From positions 1-38,284 of the forward strand of contig JAZNBA010000026.1 in NCBI GenBank assembly GCA_045586785.1: a stretch of DNA of 38,284 nt, written 5' to 3'. The notes under the pieces were generated by a model that was not told where the DNA came from, searched no databases, and saw only the letters and a list, made by a program, of their open reading frames with translations. Every line of letters starts with the position of its first letter. The stretch's first letter is position 1. This DNA comes from UMGS1002 sp045586785. GTDB lineage: Bacteria > Bacillota > Clostridia > Oscillospirales > CAG-272. Made by a program: the position numbers and the translations under genes. This document shows positions 7,197 through 16,248 of this stretch, piece by piece.

Positions 7197-8522
7197 ATGT
7201 CAACATTTGCTTATAATACATCTATGCCGCTTCGCGCAAAATACGACGTTATCGTAGCGGGAAGCGGACCTGCAGGCATCTGCGCAGCAGTCGCCGCGGC
7301 ACGCGAGGGCGCGCGCGTGGCGCTGATCGAATCGGCAGGCGCTATCGGCGGCAACCTGACGGTGGGACACGTTTCTCCCCTGCTGGGCGCCGTTGCCGAG
7401 GGTACTATGTACGACGAGATCGTACAGCTGCTCAGCGGAACGACGCGCGACAAGGCAGGCGTCACCACACGAAACGGCCGCGAAATGCCGCTGAACCCTG
7501 AGGACGCAAAAATCAAACTTACAAAATTCGTCGCCGACGCAGGCGTGGAGGTATTTCTCTGCACCACCGTTGCCGACGTTATAAAGCAAGATAACCGCGT
7601 AACAGGTCTGATACTTGCGGGCGCACCCTGCGGTCTGTTTGCGATGAGCGCCGACGTTATCATCGACGCCACAGGCGACGGCACAGTCTCGGCGCTTGCG
7701 GGTGCCGAAATATCCGTCGGGCGCGACAGCGACGGCAGAGTTCAGCCCTGCACGCTGGAATTCATGGTCAACGGAGTTGACGAATCGGTTGCCATATCCG
7801 CCTGGGGCGGATCTGACCCCGTCAAGCTGCCATCGGGTGAGGAATACCGCGCGCTGTGCAAGCGTATGTGCGCCGACGGTGTTCTGCCTCCCAACGTGCA
7901 CATCGTGCGTCTGCACCGCACGGGAACTGCAGGCGAGCGCTCCGTCAACGCAACTCAGATCAACTGCGTAGACGCTCTTGATCCCATGGCTAAATTCGAC
8001 GCTGAGGTTGACCTGCGCCATCAGATCGAGGTCTGCTACGACTTTCTGGTCAAGTACGTACCGGGTTATGAAAACTGCTACATAAAAAGCTCGGGCACAA
8101 CGCTGGGCGTCCGCGAAACGCGCCGCGTCAAGGGCGACGACACCGTCACCGACGCTTACGTGGAGCAGGGACTGCACTCACCCGATGTTGTGGTGCATAA
8201 CGCATGGTTTCTCATTGACATACACAATCCCGCAGGCGGTGGTCAGGCAGAGGGATTTGCCCAGCCCGCACAGCCCTACGACATTCCCTACGGCGCGCTT
8301 TTGCCCGCTGGTCTTGAAGGTCTGCTGACAGCGGGACGCTGCATTTCGGGCTCTCACCGCGCTCACGCGTCTTATCGCGTAATGGCGATCTGCATGGCAA
8401 TGGGACAGGCGGCAGGCGTTGCCGCGGCGCTGTCCTCGGCGCAAAAAATCACGCCTCGCGCACTTGGCGCCGCCTCAGTTCAGCAAAAGCTGACGCAGCT
8501 CGGCGCAAAGCTCTTTGACTGA
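7197..8522 (+). CDS. FAD-dependent oxidoreductase (FAD_oxidored family)
   Basis: A 441-residue flavoprotein. The dinucleotide fold is at residues 15-45 (VIVAGSGPAGICAAVAAARE, then ALIES). A second FAD contact is ADVIIDATGDG around 155-165. The C-terminal AGRCISGSHRAHASYRVMAI segment is typical of the PF12831 group. No signal peptide is seen, so it is cytoplasmic. It is first in an operon with an aminotransferase, YitT and trpS, under an AraC-type regulator. Members of this family are often of unknown substrate; an amino-acid or 2-oxoacid-related role is only suggested by the neighbouring aminotransferase. GGAGAAG lies 8 bases before the ATG. Confidence 0.87.
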   Translation: MSTFAYNTSMPLRAKYDVIVAGSGPAGICAAVAAAREGARVALIESAGAIGGNLTVGHVSPLLGAVAEGTMYDEIVQLLSGTTRDKAGVTTRNGREMPLNPEDAKIKLTKFVADAGVEVFLCTTVADVIKQDNRVTGLILAGAPCGLFAMSADVIIDATGDGTVSALAGAEISVGRDSDGRVQPCTLEFMVNGVDESVAISAWGGSDPVKLPSGEEYRALCKRMCADGVLPPNVHIVRLHRTGTAGERSVNATQINCVDALDPMAKFDAEVDLRHQIEVCYDFLVKYVPGYENCYIKSSGTTLGVRETRRVKGDDTVTDAYVEQGLHSPDVVVHNAWFLIDIHNPAGGGQAEGFAQPAQPYDIPYGALLPAGLEGLLTAGRCISGSHRAHASYRVMAICMAMGQAAGVAAALSSAQKITPRALGAASVQQKLTQLGAKLFD

Positions 8523-8579
8523 ATTTGCAATCACATATAAGAAAATAACCGCATATAACATACAGGAGTTTATTAAATT

Positions 8580-9797
8580 ATGAACTATACATTTTCAAAC
8601 AAGATAGCAAGCCTCAAGCCCAGCGCCATCCGCGAAATGTTCAAAAACGTAACAGATCCCAACATCATTTCCTTTGCCGCAGGCAACCCCGCCCCCGAAT
8701 CCTTCCCCGTTGAACAATTGGCAAAGCTGTCTGCCGACATATTCGCAACCGCCGCAACGCCCGCGCTTCAATACAGCGTAACCGACGGTTATGCGCCGCT
8801 TCGCGCCGCAGTAGCAAAGCGTCTCAAAGCAAAGTTCAATATCGGCAAGAGCATTGCCGAGGGTGACAGCTTTGACGATACCACCATTATCGTGTCGGGA
8901 GGCAATCAGGGTATCGAGCTTGCCTGCAAGGTGCTTTGCAACGAGGGCGACGCCGTCATTTGCGAGAACCCCACCTTTGTCGGCGGTCTTAACGCATTCC
9001 GCTCCTGCGGCGCTACAACCGTTGGCGTGCCGCTGCTTGAGGACGGCATCGATACCGACGCACTGGAGGAGACCATCAAGTCTACTCCCAACGCTAAATT
9101 GCTGTACCTCATCCCCACCTTCCAGAACCCCGCAGGCACAACAACGTCACTTGAAAAGCGTATAAAAATATACGAGATAGCCAAAAAATACAGCATGATA
9201 ATTCTGGAGGACAACCCCTACGGCGACCTGCGCTTTGCAGGCGAGGAGGTGCCTACCATCAAGTCTATGGACACCGAAGGACTGGTTATTTACTGCTCCT
9301 CCTTCTCAAAGATTTTGTCCGCAGGTATGCGTGTAGGCTACATCACCGCCCCCGATGCCATTGCGCAGAAAATGATTGTCGCAAAGCAGTCCGAGGACGT
9401 GCACACCAACATCTTTTTCCAGATGCTGTGCTACCGCTTCATGACCGAGTGCGACCTTGAGGGTCATATCGAAATGATCCGCTCCATCTACCGCCGCAAG
9501 TGCAATCTTATGCTGAGCGCCCTTGACGAGCATATGCCTGCCGAGTATAAATTCACTCGCCCCGAAGGCGGCCTGTTCGTCTGGTGCACGCTTCCCGAGT
9601 GCGTTGACATGAACGCTTTTGTCAAGAAAGCGCTTGAAAAGAAGGTTGCCGTCGTTCCCGGAACCACCTTCAACTGTGATCCCGACGCTCCTTCAAACGC
9701 TATCCGTCTTAATTACTCCACCCCGACCGACGAGCAGATCGTCGAGGGCTGCCGCCGTCTCGGAGAGACGGCAAAAGAATTTGCCGCCAACGTTTAA
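8580..9797 (+). CDS. PLP-dependent aminotransferase (class I/II, 2-aminoadipate-type)
   Basis: A 405-residue fold-type I aminotransferase. Recognisable blocks are FAAGNPAPESFP near the start, GGNQGIELACKVLCNEGD, LLYLIPTFQNPAGTTTS and DNPYGDLRF. The PLP lysine is in YCSSFSKILSAGMRVGYI, and the C-terminal substrate-arginine block is AIRLNYSTPTDEQI. This is the LysN/AroJ-like group of broad 2-oxoacid transaminases. It is 57 bases downstream of the FAD oxidoreductase with AGGAG before the start. Substrate not assignable; candidates include aromatic or alpha-aminoadipate-like amino acids. Confidence 0.9.
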   Translation: MNYTFSNKIASLKPSAIREMFKNVTDPNIISFAAGNPAPESFPVEQLAKLSADIFATAATPALQYSVTDGYAPLRAAVAKRLKAKFNIGKSIAEGDSFDDTTIIVSGGNQGIELACKVLCNEGDAVICENPTFVGGLNAFRSCGATTVGVPLLEDGIDTDALEETIKSTPNAKLLYLIPTFQNPAGTTTSLEKRIKIYEIAKKYSMIILEDNPYGDLRFAGEEVPTIKSMDTEGLVIYCSSFSKILSAGMRVGYITAPDAIAQKMIVAKQSEDVHTNIFFQMLCYRFMTECDLEGHIEMIRSIYRRKCNLMLSALDEHMPAEYKFTRPEGGLFVWCTLPECVDMNAFVKKALEKKVAVVPGTTFNCDPDAPSNAIRLNYSTPTDEQIVEGCRRLGETAKEFAANV

Positions 9798-9817
9798 CTT
9801 AACAAGGATGATCACAA

Positions 9818-10696
9818 ATGATAAATAAGAAGCACCAGCGAATAAGAAATTTTCTGCTCTTGACCATAGGATCGCTTGTCTACGCAGTCGGAATAGCTTG
9901 CTTTCTTGACCCCAACCGCCTTATTCCCGGCGGTGTTTCGGGTCTGTCCATTATGATAAGCCACCTTGTGGAATGGCTCAATACAGGTACTCTTATATTC
10001 GTGTTAAACATTCCCCTGCTTATCGCGGGACTCATAAAATTCGGCTTCAATTTCATGCTGTCCACAGTTTACGTTACCGCGCTGTCCTCTGTTGCCATTG
10101 ACCTTATCAGCGCGATGCTCGCAAAGCAGCTGCCCTTCACCAACGATCTGCTGTTGGCAGCTATCGCCGGCGGAACGCTGATGGCACTGGGGCTTGGCCT
10201 TGTTCTGCGAGGCGGCGGCACAACAGGCGGAACGGATATTGCGGCAAAATTCTTGCGTCTGAAATTCAAGCACATCAAAACTGGAAACATCTTTCTTATG
10301 ATAGACTCCGCCGTCATCCTCACATCCGCCATTGTCTTCAAGGATATAGAGGGCGCGCTTTACGCGGTATTTTCATTGGTGATAAGCACACGCGTGCTTG
10401 ACCTCGTGCTTTACGGCGGCGACAGCGCAAAGCTGGTTTACATCATCAGCGACAAAGCCGATGAGATCGCCGACGGACTTATGCAAAAGCTCAGCCTGGG
10501 TGTCACTTATCTTGAAGGCCGGGGCGCCTACACAGGCAAGGACAAAAAAGTGCTCATGTGCGCCGCGCACCGCCGCTCCTTCCCCAAAATACGGGCTCTT
10601 GTCAGCGAAAAGGATGATATGGCATTTATGATAGTATCGTCCGCGCAGGAAATATTCGGCGAGGGCTTCAAAAACTATCGCGCAAACGACCTCTGA
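9818..10696 (+). CDS. YitT family membrane protein
   Basis: A 292-residue protein with five or six hydrophobic segments in the first 200 residues, including LLLTIGSLVYAVGIACFL, the following FLDPNRLIPGGVSGLSIMIS motif and LGLGLVLRGGGTTGGTDIAAK. A soluble C-terminal DUF2179 domain follows (LEGRGAYTGKDKKVLMCAAH). The architecture and motifs are those of the YitT/DUF161 family, whose function is unknown; transport has been suggested. It lies 20 bases after the aminotransferase, in the same operon. AAGGA precedes the ATG. Confidence 0.9.
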   Translation: MINKKHQRIRNFLLLTIGSLVYAVGIACFLDPNRLIPGGVSGLSIMISHLVEWLNTGTLIFVLNIPLLIAGLIKFGFNFMLSTVYVTALSSVAIDLISAMLAKQLPFTNDLLLAAIAGGTLMALGLGLVLRGGGTTGGTDIAAKFLRLKFKHIKTGNIFLMIDSAVILTSAIVFKDIEGALYAVFSLVISTRVLDLVLYGGDSAKLVYIISDKADEIADGLMQKLSLGVTYLEGRGAYTGKDKKVLMCAAHRRSFPKIRALVSEKDDMAFMIVSSAQEIFGEGFKNYRANDL

Positions 10697-10724
10697 AAAA
10701 CATCTGAAAGGAAAAATATATATC

Positions 10725-11720
10725 ATGTTAAACGATCAAAAGGTTATCTTCTCGGGCATTCAGCCCAGCGGAAACCTCACAATAGGAAACTATCTCGGTG
10801 CGCTCAAAAATTTCCCCTATTACACCGAGAATTACAAATGCTTTTACTGCGTTGTGGATATGCACGCAATAACCGTGCGACAAGTACCCGCGGAGCTGCG
10901 CCGACGCACCGCGGAAACTCTTGCACTCTACATCGCCTGCGGACTTGACCCCGATAAAAACACACTTTACGTTCAGTCCCATGTGCCCGCCCACGCTGAG
11001 CTTGCATGGATACTCAATTGCTTCACTATGTTCGGCGAGCTGTCCCGCATGACGCAGTTCAAGGACAAGAGCGCAAAGCACGCCGACAACATCAACGCGG
11101 GGCTGTTTACATACCCTGTACTTATGGCTGCCGACATTCTGTTGTATCAAACCGACGTTGTTCCCATTGGTGCCGACCAAAAGCAACACGTTGAGCTGAC
11201 TCGAAATATCGCAGAGCGCATCAACCAGATCTACCCCGATCTGTTCACCGTTCCCGAACCTATTATGCCCAAGGCGGGCGCTAAAATCATGTCGCTGGGC
11301 GATCCCACCAAGAAAATGAGCAAATCGGATGAGAACGAAAACGCCGTTGTTCGTATTCTTGACGACCGCGACACCATCATCCGTAAGTTCCGCCGCGCTG
11401 TCACCGACTCCGAGACCTGCGTCCGTTTCGCTGAGGGCAAGGACGGCATCAACAACCTTATGACCATCTACTCCGCCTTCACGGGCAAGTCTATGGAGGA
11501 GATCGAGCGCGAATTTGACGGCCGCGGCTACGGCGACTTCAAGCTGGCAGTCGGTGAGGCATGCGCCGATGCTCTTGCACCCGTTCAGGCAGAATTCAAA
11601 AAGCTGTGCGCAGACAAAGCATTCCTCGAAGCGCAAATGAAAAAAGGCGCCGAGGAAGCCGCATATTATGCACGCAAAACGCTGTCCAAGGCTAAGAAAA
11701 AGCTGGGATTTATTATATAA
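10725..11720 (+). CDS. trpS: Tryptophan-tRNA ligase
   Basis: A 331-residue class Ic aminoacyl-tRNA synthetase that charges tRNA-Trp with tryptophan. The HIGH-like motif appears as PSGNLTIGNYLGALKN (residues 14-29). The KMSKS loop is intact in DPTKKMSKSDENENAVV (near residue 195). PVLMAADILLYQTDVVPIGADQKQHVE is the usual tryptophan-pocket region. Length is normal for bacterial TrpRS. It is the last gene of the operon, 28 bases after yitT, and ends in a strong terminator. No T-box precedes it, unlike many Firmicute trpS genes. Confidence 0.97.
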   Translation: MLNDQKVIFSGIQPSGNLTIGNYLGALKNFPYYTENYKCFYCVVDMHAITVRQVPAELRRRTAETLALYIACGLDPDKNTLYVQSHVPAHAELAWILNCFTMFGELSRMTQFKDKSAKHADNINAGLFTYPVLMAADILLYQTDVVPIGADQKQHVELTRNIAERINQIYPDLFTVPEPIMPKAGAKIMSLGDPTKKMSKSDENENAVVRILDDRDTIIRKFRRAVTDSETCVRFAEGKDGINNLMTIYSAFTGKSMEEIEREFDGRGYGDFKLAVGEACADALAPVQAEFKKLCADKAFLEAQMKKGAEEAAYYARKTLSKAKKKLGFII

Positions 11721-11722
11721 TG

Positions 11723-11754
11723 TAAAAAACGCGGAGAAGATCTCCGCGTTTTTT
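11723..11754. terminator. Bidirectional terminator after trpS
   Basis: AACGCGGAGA/TCTCCGCGTT stem with an A tract on the left and a T tract on the right. It serves trpS on the plus strand and the converging XRE gene, whose stop overlaps it. Confidence 0.85.
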
Positions 11755-12007
11755 ATTGAATAGATTTATTATCAAGTCCTGCAAAAAAATCGTCGTAGGC
11801 GCAATTATAAATTTTCTTAAGCTCCATAACTACGCTCACCTTAATATTAAGCTCACCGGATTCATACTTGGCGTAAGTGCTTCTTCCTATATCACAGCCG
11901 CGGCGTTGAAGCTCAGCGCACAGCTTTTCCTGAGAAATTCCGTACTTCTCGCGGAGAATACGCAAATTATCACCCATACATCTGTCTCTGCGTAATTTTT
12001 GCTCCAT
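11753..12007 (-). CDS. XRE-family regulator paired with a SLOG gene
   Basis: An 84-residue single-domain DNA-binding protein. The helix-turn-helix reads YGISQEKLCAELQRRGCDIGRSTYAKYESG, followed by ELKKIYNCAYDDFFAG. GAGGTGA precedes the ATG. It is divergent from the SLOG-domain gene at 12127, with repeated TTGACC-type sites in the 119-bp gap. It probably represses that gene and perhaps itself. The same arrangement recurs at 30680-31374. Confidence 0.85.
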   Translation of the reverse strand: MEQKLRRDRCMGDNLRILREKYGISQEKLCAELQRRGCDIGRSTYAKYESGELNIKVSVVMELKKIYNCAYDDFFAGLDNKSIQ

Positions 12008-12029
12008 TTTTTCACCTCATAAAACATTT

Positions 12030-12103
12030 TTGACCGGTATCGGTTGCAATTAACAATATTTTATGGTATAATTCACATTGATATTGACCGCTATACTGGT
12101 CAA
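12030..12103. promoter_or_regulatory. SLOG promoter with flanking operator-like palindromes
   Basis: A plus-strand promoter TTGCAA (12044-12049), 17 bp, TATAAT (12067-12072). Two related palindromic sites flank it. TTGACCGGTATCGGTT at 12030-12045 overlaps the -35. TTGACC-N8-GGTCAA at 12084-12103 lies just past the start of transcription. They are good candidates for binding by the adjacent XRE protein. Confidence 0.65.
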
Positions 12104-12126
12104 CGACACTAAAAAGAGGTGATTTT

Positions 12127-12606
12127 ATGACTTGCTGTGTAACAGGGCATAGACCGTCAGGCTTTAATTTTCCTCGCGAGACAACTTGTCCGTTGTATAC
12201 GGAGTATTTAAAAAAATTAAACAGTTTAATTGAAGAACTGATATTATTAAATCACACCGATTTTATAACAGGTATGGCAGACGGTGCTGATATTGATTTT
12301 GCTATGGAAGTATTAAAGCTAAAAAAGCATTATCCCCATATAACCCTTGAAGCGGCAATCCCCTGCCCTATATATAACGCCAACAACCGCACATCATATC
12401 ATAAAAGCAGAGATTATATTATAGAATCATGTGATAATAAAAGTGTACTATCCAATCACTATCATCGCGAGTGTATGGATAAACGCAACCGCTATATGGT
12501 GGACAACTCTGACGTAGTAATTGCTATATGGAACGGCAGCCAACACGGCGGAACGTGGAATACCATACAATATGCAAAAAGGAAAAATAAAAAATCATAT
12601 ATTTAA
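12127..12606 (+). CDS. SLOG-superfamily protein (DUF1273/YpsA-like)
   Basis: A 159-residue Rossmann-like protein. It begins CCVTGHRPSGFNFP and contains DFITGMADGADIDFAMEVL, the glycine-rich ligand loop of YpsA-type SLOG proteins. A closing NRYMVDNSDVVIAIWNGSQHGGTWNTIQYAKRK block follows. SLOG domains are predicted to bind or process nucleotide-derived ligands and recur in bacterial conflict and stress systems. It is transcribed alone, divergent from an XRE regulator. Composition is lower in GC than the flanking trpS and pyk genes, which suggests acquisition. Enzymatic activity is not known. Confidence 0.83.
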   Translation: MTCCVTGHRPSGFNFPRETTCPLYTEYLKKLNSLIEELILLNHTDFITGMADGADIDFAMEVLKLKKHYPHITLEAAIPCPIYNANNRTSYHKSRDYIIESCDNKSVLSNHYHRECMDKRNRYMVDNSDVVIAIWNGSQHGGTWNTIQYAKRKNKKSYI

Positions 12607-12644
12607 TGCTGAATGAATTGCAATCTAATTATTGAATAATGCCA

Positions 12645-12671
12645 AAGCCGCAGATGAGTTTTCTGCGGCTT
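12645..12671 (+). terminator. Weak terminator after the SLOG gene
   Basis: AAGCCGCAGA/TCTGCGGCTT stem with a short loop, but only a poor T tract afterwards. Confidence 0.5.
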
Positions 12672-12726
12672 CATCATTATTCAAAATTACCTTCCATAAT
12701 TCTCATCAAAAATCAACGATAAAAGG

Positions 12727-12755
12727 TTGATTTTTCTATCATTATATGATATAAT
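12727..12755 (+). promoter_or_regulatory. Promoter of pyruvate kinase
   Basis: TTGATT (12727-12732), 17-bp spacer, TATAAT (12750-12755), about 43 bases before the start codon. Confidence 0.78.
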
Positions 12756-12797
12756 AATTTTGAATTTGGCTTTTGTACTTACGGGGGTATTATATAT

Positions 12798-14213
12798 ATG
12801 AAAAAAACAAAGATTATCTGTACCATAGGTCCTGCCTGTGTTGATGAGGCTGTTCTTGAAGGTATGATGAAGGCGGGCATGAATGTAGCTCGCTTCAACT
12901 TCTCCCACGGAACTCACGAGGAGCATAAAAAAATGATGGACACTGTCAAGCGCGTCCGCGAAAGACTGGGTCTGCCCATCGCCATCATGCTTGACACAAA
13001 GGGTCCCGAATACCGTATCCGCACATTCAAGGACGGTAAAATAGAGCTGCACGAAGGCGATAAGTTCACCTTCACCTCCCGCCAGATCGTGGGCGACGAG
13101 ACCTGCGTTTCCGTTTCCTATGAAAATCTGCCCAACGAAATGCAAGAGGGCGACAGCATTCTGCTGAACAACGGCCTTGTTGCCTTCCGCGTGCTGTCCA
13201 CCACCGACACCGACATTCTTACCGAGGTAGTCATCGGCGGCGAGATCTCCAACCGCAAGAGCATGTGCTTCCCCGGCAAGGTTCTTAAGCAGACCTTCCT
13301 CAGCGAGCAGGACAAGGCTGACCTGCTTTTCGGCATCGAAAACGATATTGACTTCGTTGCTTGCTCCTTTGTTTCTACTCCCGAAAACCTCAACGATATC
13401 CGCGCATTCCTGCACGAGCACGGCGGCGACGACATCGACCTTATCGCAAAGATCGAAAACAGCACCGGCGTTGAAAACATTGAAGCTATCATCGACGCCT
13501 CCGACGGCATCATGATCGCCCGCGGCGACATGGGCTGCGAGATCCCCTTCGAGCAGCTGCCCGCAATTCAGAAGCATATAATCACCACCTGCCGTTTCCG
13601 CGGCAAGCGTACCATAACCGCAACCGAGATGCTGGAGTCCATGATCTCCAAGCCCCGTCCAACCCGTGCCGAGATCTCCGACGTTGCAAATGCCGTTTAC
13701 GACGGCACATCGGCGATCATGCTGTCGGGCGAGACCTCTATCGGTCAGTACCCCGTTGAAGCGGTTGCTGCAATGGCGCGCATAGCACGTCAGGCAGAGA
13801 AAAACATTGACTATGCAGAGCGCTTCCGTACCGCAAAGTTCAAGATCAAAAACGACATCGACGCGATCTCGCACTCCACCTGCGCACTGTCCATTGACAT
13901 CGACGCAAAGCTTATCGTGGTATGCACCCGCAGCGGAGCTACCGCGCGAATGGTTTCCCGCTTCCGTTCACCCAAGCCTATCATCGGTATGACCACCGAG
14001 CCTAAGGTTTGGCGTAAGCTGGCACTTTCCTGGGCGGTCACTCCCATCATGAGCGAGGAGTTTCAGTCCACCGATGTGCTGTTCTACCACGCAACCCACT
14101 GCGCTCGCAAATCGGGACTTGCTACCTCAGGCGATAAAATAGTTATAACCGGCGGCATCACAAACGGTCAGTCGGGCAACACCAGCCTTATCAAGTTTGA
14201 AACTATCAAATAA
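12798..14213 (+). CDS. pyk: Pyruvate kinase
   Basis: A 471-residue pyruvate kinase converting phosphoenolpyruvate and ADP to pyruvate and ATP. Blocks are KIICTIGPAC at the N-terminus, NVARFNFSHGTHEEH, MLDTKGPEYR, the active-site signature LIAKIENSTGVENIEAI and RGDMGCEIPFEQLPAIQK. The C-terminal allosteric domain is present. The extra PEP-utiliser-like domain seen on many Bacilli enzymes is absent, which is the common short form in Clostridia. Monocistronic with its own promoter and terminator. Confidence 0.97.
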   Translation: MKKTKIICTIGPACVDEAVLEGMMKAGMNVARFNFSHGTHEEHKKMMDTVKRVRERLGLPIAIMLDTKGPEYRIRTFKDGKIELHEGDKFTFTSRQIVGDETCVSVSYENLPNEMQEGDSILLNNGLVAFRVLSTTDTDILTEVVIGGEISNRKSMCFPGKVLKQTFLSEQDKADLLFGIENDIDFVACSFVSTPENLNDIRAFLHEHGGDDIDLIAKIENSTGVENIEAIIDASDGIMIARGDMGCEIPFEQLPAIQKHIITTCRFRGKRTITATEMLESMISKPRPTRAEISDVANAVYDGTSAIMLSGETSIGQYPVEAVAAMARIARQAEKNIDYAERFRTAKFKIKNDIDAISHSTCALSIDIDAKLIVVCTRSGATARMVSRFRSPKPIIGMTTEPKVWRKLALSWAVTPIMSEEFQSTDVLFYHATHCARKSGLATSGDKIVITGGITNGQSGNTSLIKFETIK

Positions 14214-14216
14214 TAG

Positions 14217-14254
14217 AAAATTACGGAATGACGCGCGTCATTCCGTAATTTTTT
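14217..14254. terminator. Bidirectional terminator between pyk and degV
   Basis: AAAATTACGGAATGACG/CGTCATTCCGTAATTTTTT, a long near-perfect hairpin between converging genes. The degV stop overlaps its right end. Confidence 0.88.
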
Positions 14255-15089
14255 ACATTTTTTCAAAACCAACCAGCATTCCGCCAAGCTCGGCGTAATA
14301 GCTGCACAGTCCGCGGCAGAGATATATTTCCACGTCCGCCTGCGGCATACTTTCAATTATCATCCGCTTGAGCTCATTTGCCGCCGCTTCATTTTTGCAG
14401 TGGGCAATTCTCACCTTGGCGCTTTCAAGTCCCGCCTTCTTTAAGTGAGACATTATAGCGTTCAGTCCCTTTGCTTCGCCGCGGCATTTGTTAAGCGGCT
14501 CCAGCACACCGTTGTCGCTTGCCTTTCCCACAATTCTGATGCCCAGAATGCCCGCTATCTTTGCGACAGCAGGCGAAACTCTGCCGTTTGCCGCAAAATT
14601 TTTCAGCGATTCAAGCATAAATAAAAGTCCTGTTTTTTGACAGTATATTTTTATTTGCTCGCATATATCGTCAAAGGCACAGCCCTCCCCAATAAGCGCT
14701 TCGAGCCGCTCGATTATCAGCATCAGTTCAGGTCCTGCCGACAGCGAATCAATGACAAACACCCGTCTACCCTCGTGCTCGTCCTCATACATTTGCTTTG
14801 CCGCGCAGGCGGCGTTATAGCTACCCGAAAGTCCGCTTGTAATGGTAACGCAAAAGATCTCGTCTGCATCGCCGAATGTCTCCAGCCAGTCCGAAGCGTT
14901 GGGACACGAGGTCTTTGACTTGCCTTTGTATGTGTTAAAATAGCTTAGCATTTCATCCACATCCAGCTCGGCTGTATCCACAAACTCCCTGTCGGACGTA
15001 ATTATTTTCATAGGTGCCGATGCGAACGTTACGTCTTTCAGCTCCATCACATTCGCGGAGGAATCCGCGACTATTTTAATTTTTCTCAT
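14253..15089 (-). CDS. DegV family fatty-acid-binding protein
   Basis: A 278-residue two-domain DegV protein. The signature blocks are VADSSANVME, KTSCPNASDWLETF (the TSxP ligand-binding segment), CVTITSGLSGSYNAACAA and RRVFVIDSLSAGPELMLII, with the expected spacing. DegV/FakB proteins bind fatty acids and, in Firmicutes, present them to the FakA kinase for phospholipid synthesis; no fakA is nearby. GAAAGGCG lies upstream of the ATG. The 122-bp gap to lplA holds an ACGCTCT/AGAGCGT hairpin, perhaps the lplA terminator. Confidence 0.9.
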   Translation of the reverse strand: MRKIKIVADSSANVMELKDVTFASAPMKIITSDREFVDTAELDVDEMLSYFNTYKGKSKTSCPNASDWLETFGDADEIFCVTITSGLSGSYNAACAAKQMYEDEHEGRRVFVIDSLSAGPELMLIIERLEALIGEGCAFDDICEQIKIYCQKTGLLFMLESLKNFAANGRVSPAVAKIAGILGIRIVGKASDNGVLEPLNKCRGEAKGLNAIMSHLKKAGLESAKVRIAHCKNEAAANELKRMIIESMPQADVEIYLCRGLCSYYAELGGMLVGFEKM

Positions 15090-15211
15090 TTCATCTCACG
15101 CCTTTCAAATCGTTGGACTAATAATACCTTTTATAACCGCATAAGTCCACCTATTTAACGCTCTCGGCGTTCTACTTTGGGTAGAGCGTCATTCTACTTG
15201 GCGTGTACCGA

Positions 15212-16180
15212 CTATATTTCACGCAAAAACAGCGCCGTAATGTCCCTATCCTCCTGTCTTTCACAGCCTACAGCCCCGCCAATCGCCACCGCGTCATAAC
15301 GGCAGCCCTTTATTTTGTCGGCAAGCGTGCTTATGTATTCGCTGTCAAGGGCGTCGGAATAGACGCGGCATTCCGTCACGCTTCCCTCTTGCACATCAAG
15401 CTCCAGCGTAATACCGCCCCAGGAAAAACGGTCTGACAGCTTGTGGGTAAAAGCAGGTGTGCGGTTGTATTTCCATTCGTCCGACTTGAACTCGGCACAA
15501 AGAGCCTCAACCTCTTCTGCGCTCGGCATCGCCATCTCAAGAACGTCAAGTCCATATACCTGACCGAAAGCGTTTTTCAACGCCGCCGTCATACTGTCAA
15601 CGTTTATCTCATCCGACAGCTCGGAAAGATTGACCACTCGCGAGCGTACCGATGCCACGCCCTTCGCTTTCAGCTTTTCGGGATCCACGCTGAGATATTT
15701 TTGCATTGCCTCGGTGTCGGTCTTAATAAGAATAGTTCCGTGATGATAGTGATTTTGACCGAACTTATAAAAGGCGTTGCCCGAGAATTTCGCACCGTCG
15801 ATAAGTATATCGTTGCGTCCGCTGACCTCGGCGCGAAGTCCGAATGTTTTTACCGCCTCGCAGATGACACGGCAGTGCTTGGTTACATCGTAATTGTCAA
15901 CAGACGCGATAAATGTAAAATTGAGATTGCCCGCATCGTGATAGACGGCACCGCCGCCCGACAGTCTGCGCGCAAGCTTGCCGCCGTCAGCTTCAAGCAC
16001 GGATACGCGGCACTCTGCCCAGCAGTTCTGGTTGCGTCCGATGACCACGGTGCGCTCATTGCGCCACAAAAACAGCACACACTCATCAGTCGCGGCATTC
16101 TGCGTCAGATATTTTTCAACAGCCATGTTGTAATAAACGTCAAGGCTGTCGGATATATAAAGTTTAAGCCCCTGTACCAT
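15212..16180 (-). CDS. lplA: Lipoate-protein ligase
   Basis: A 322-residue LplA-type enzyme, which activates lipoate with ATP and attaches it to the lysine of a lipoyl domain. The catalytic core shows RRLSGGGAVYHDAGNLNFTF and KFSGNAFYKFGQNHYHHGT with the DILIDGAKFSG lysine. A C-terminal accessory domain (about 235-322) is present, as in full-length LplA. It is divergent from the E1 alpha/E1 beta/lipoyl-hydrolase operon and shares its operator-bearing control region. The obvious substrate is Lys43 of the lipoyl protein at 18469. Confidence 0.93.
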   Translation of the reverse strand: MVQGLKLYISDSLDVYYNMAVEKYLTQNAATDECVLFLWRNERTVVIGRNQNCWAECRVSVLEADGGKLARRLSGGGAVYHDAGNLNFTFIASVDNYDVTKHCRVICEAVKTFGLRAEVSGRNDILIDGAKFSGNAFYKFGQNHYHHGTILIKTDTEAMQKYLSVDPEKLKAKGVASVRSRVVNLSELSDEINVDSMTAALKNAFGQVYGLDVLEMAMPSAEEVEALCAEFKSDEWKYNRTPAFTHKLSDRFSWGGITLELDVQEGSVTECRVYSDALDSEYISTLADKIKGCRYDAVAIGGAVGCERQEDRDITALFLREI

Positions 16181-16205
16181 AATTATCCCCCATAAAAGTC
16201 AATTT

Positions 16206-16234
16206 ATTGTACCACCGTCATCGGCGCTTGTCAA
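16206..16234 (-). promoter_or_regulatory. Promoter of lplA
   Basis: Minus-strand TTGACA (16234-16229), 17-bp spacer, TACAAT (16211-16206). A palindrome at 16249-16260 lies 14 bp upstream of the -35. Confidence 0.78.
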
Positions 16235-16248
16235 GTACCGCGCCACGT

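Noticed and set aside
12687..13874. A 395-codon frame antisense to pyruvate kinase.
   Set aside because: A shadow of a highly conserved gene; no start context or domain.
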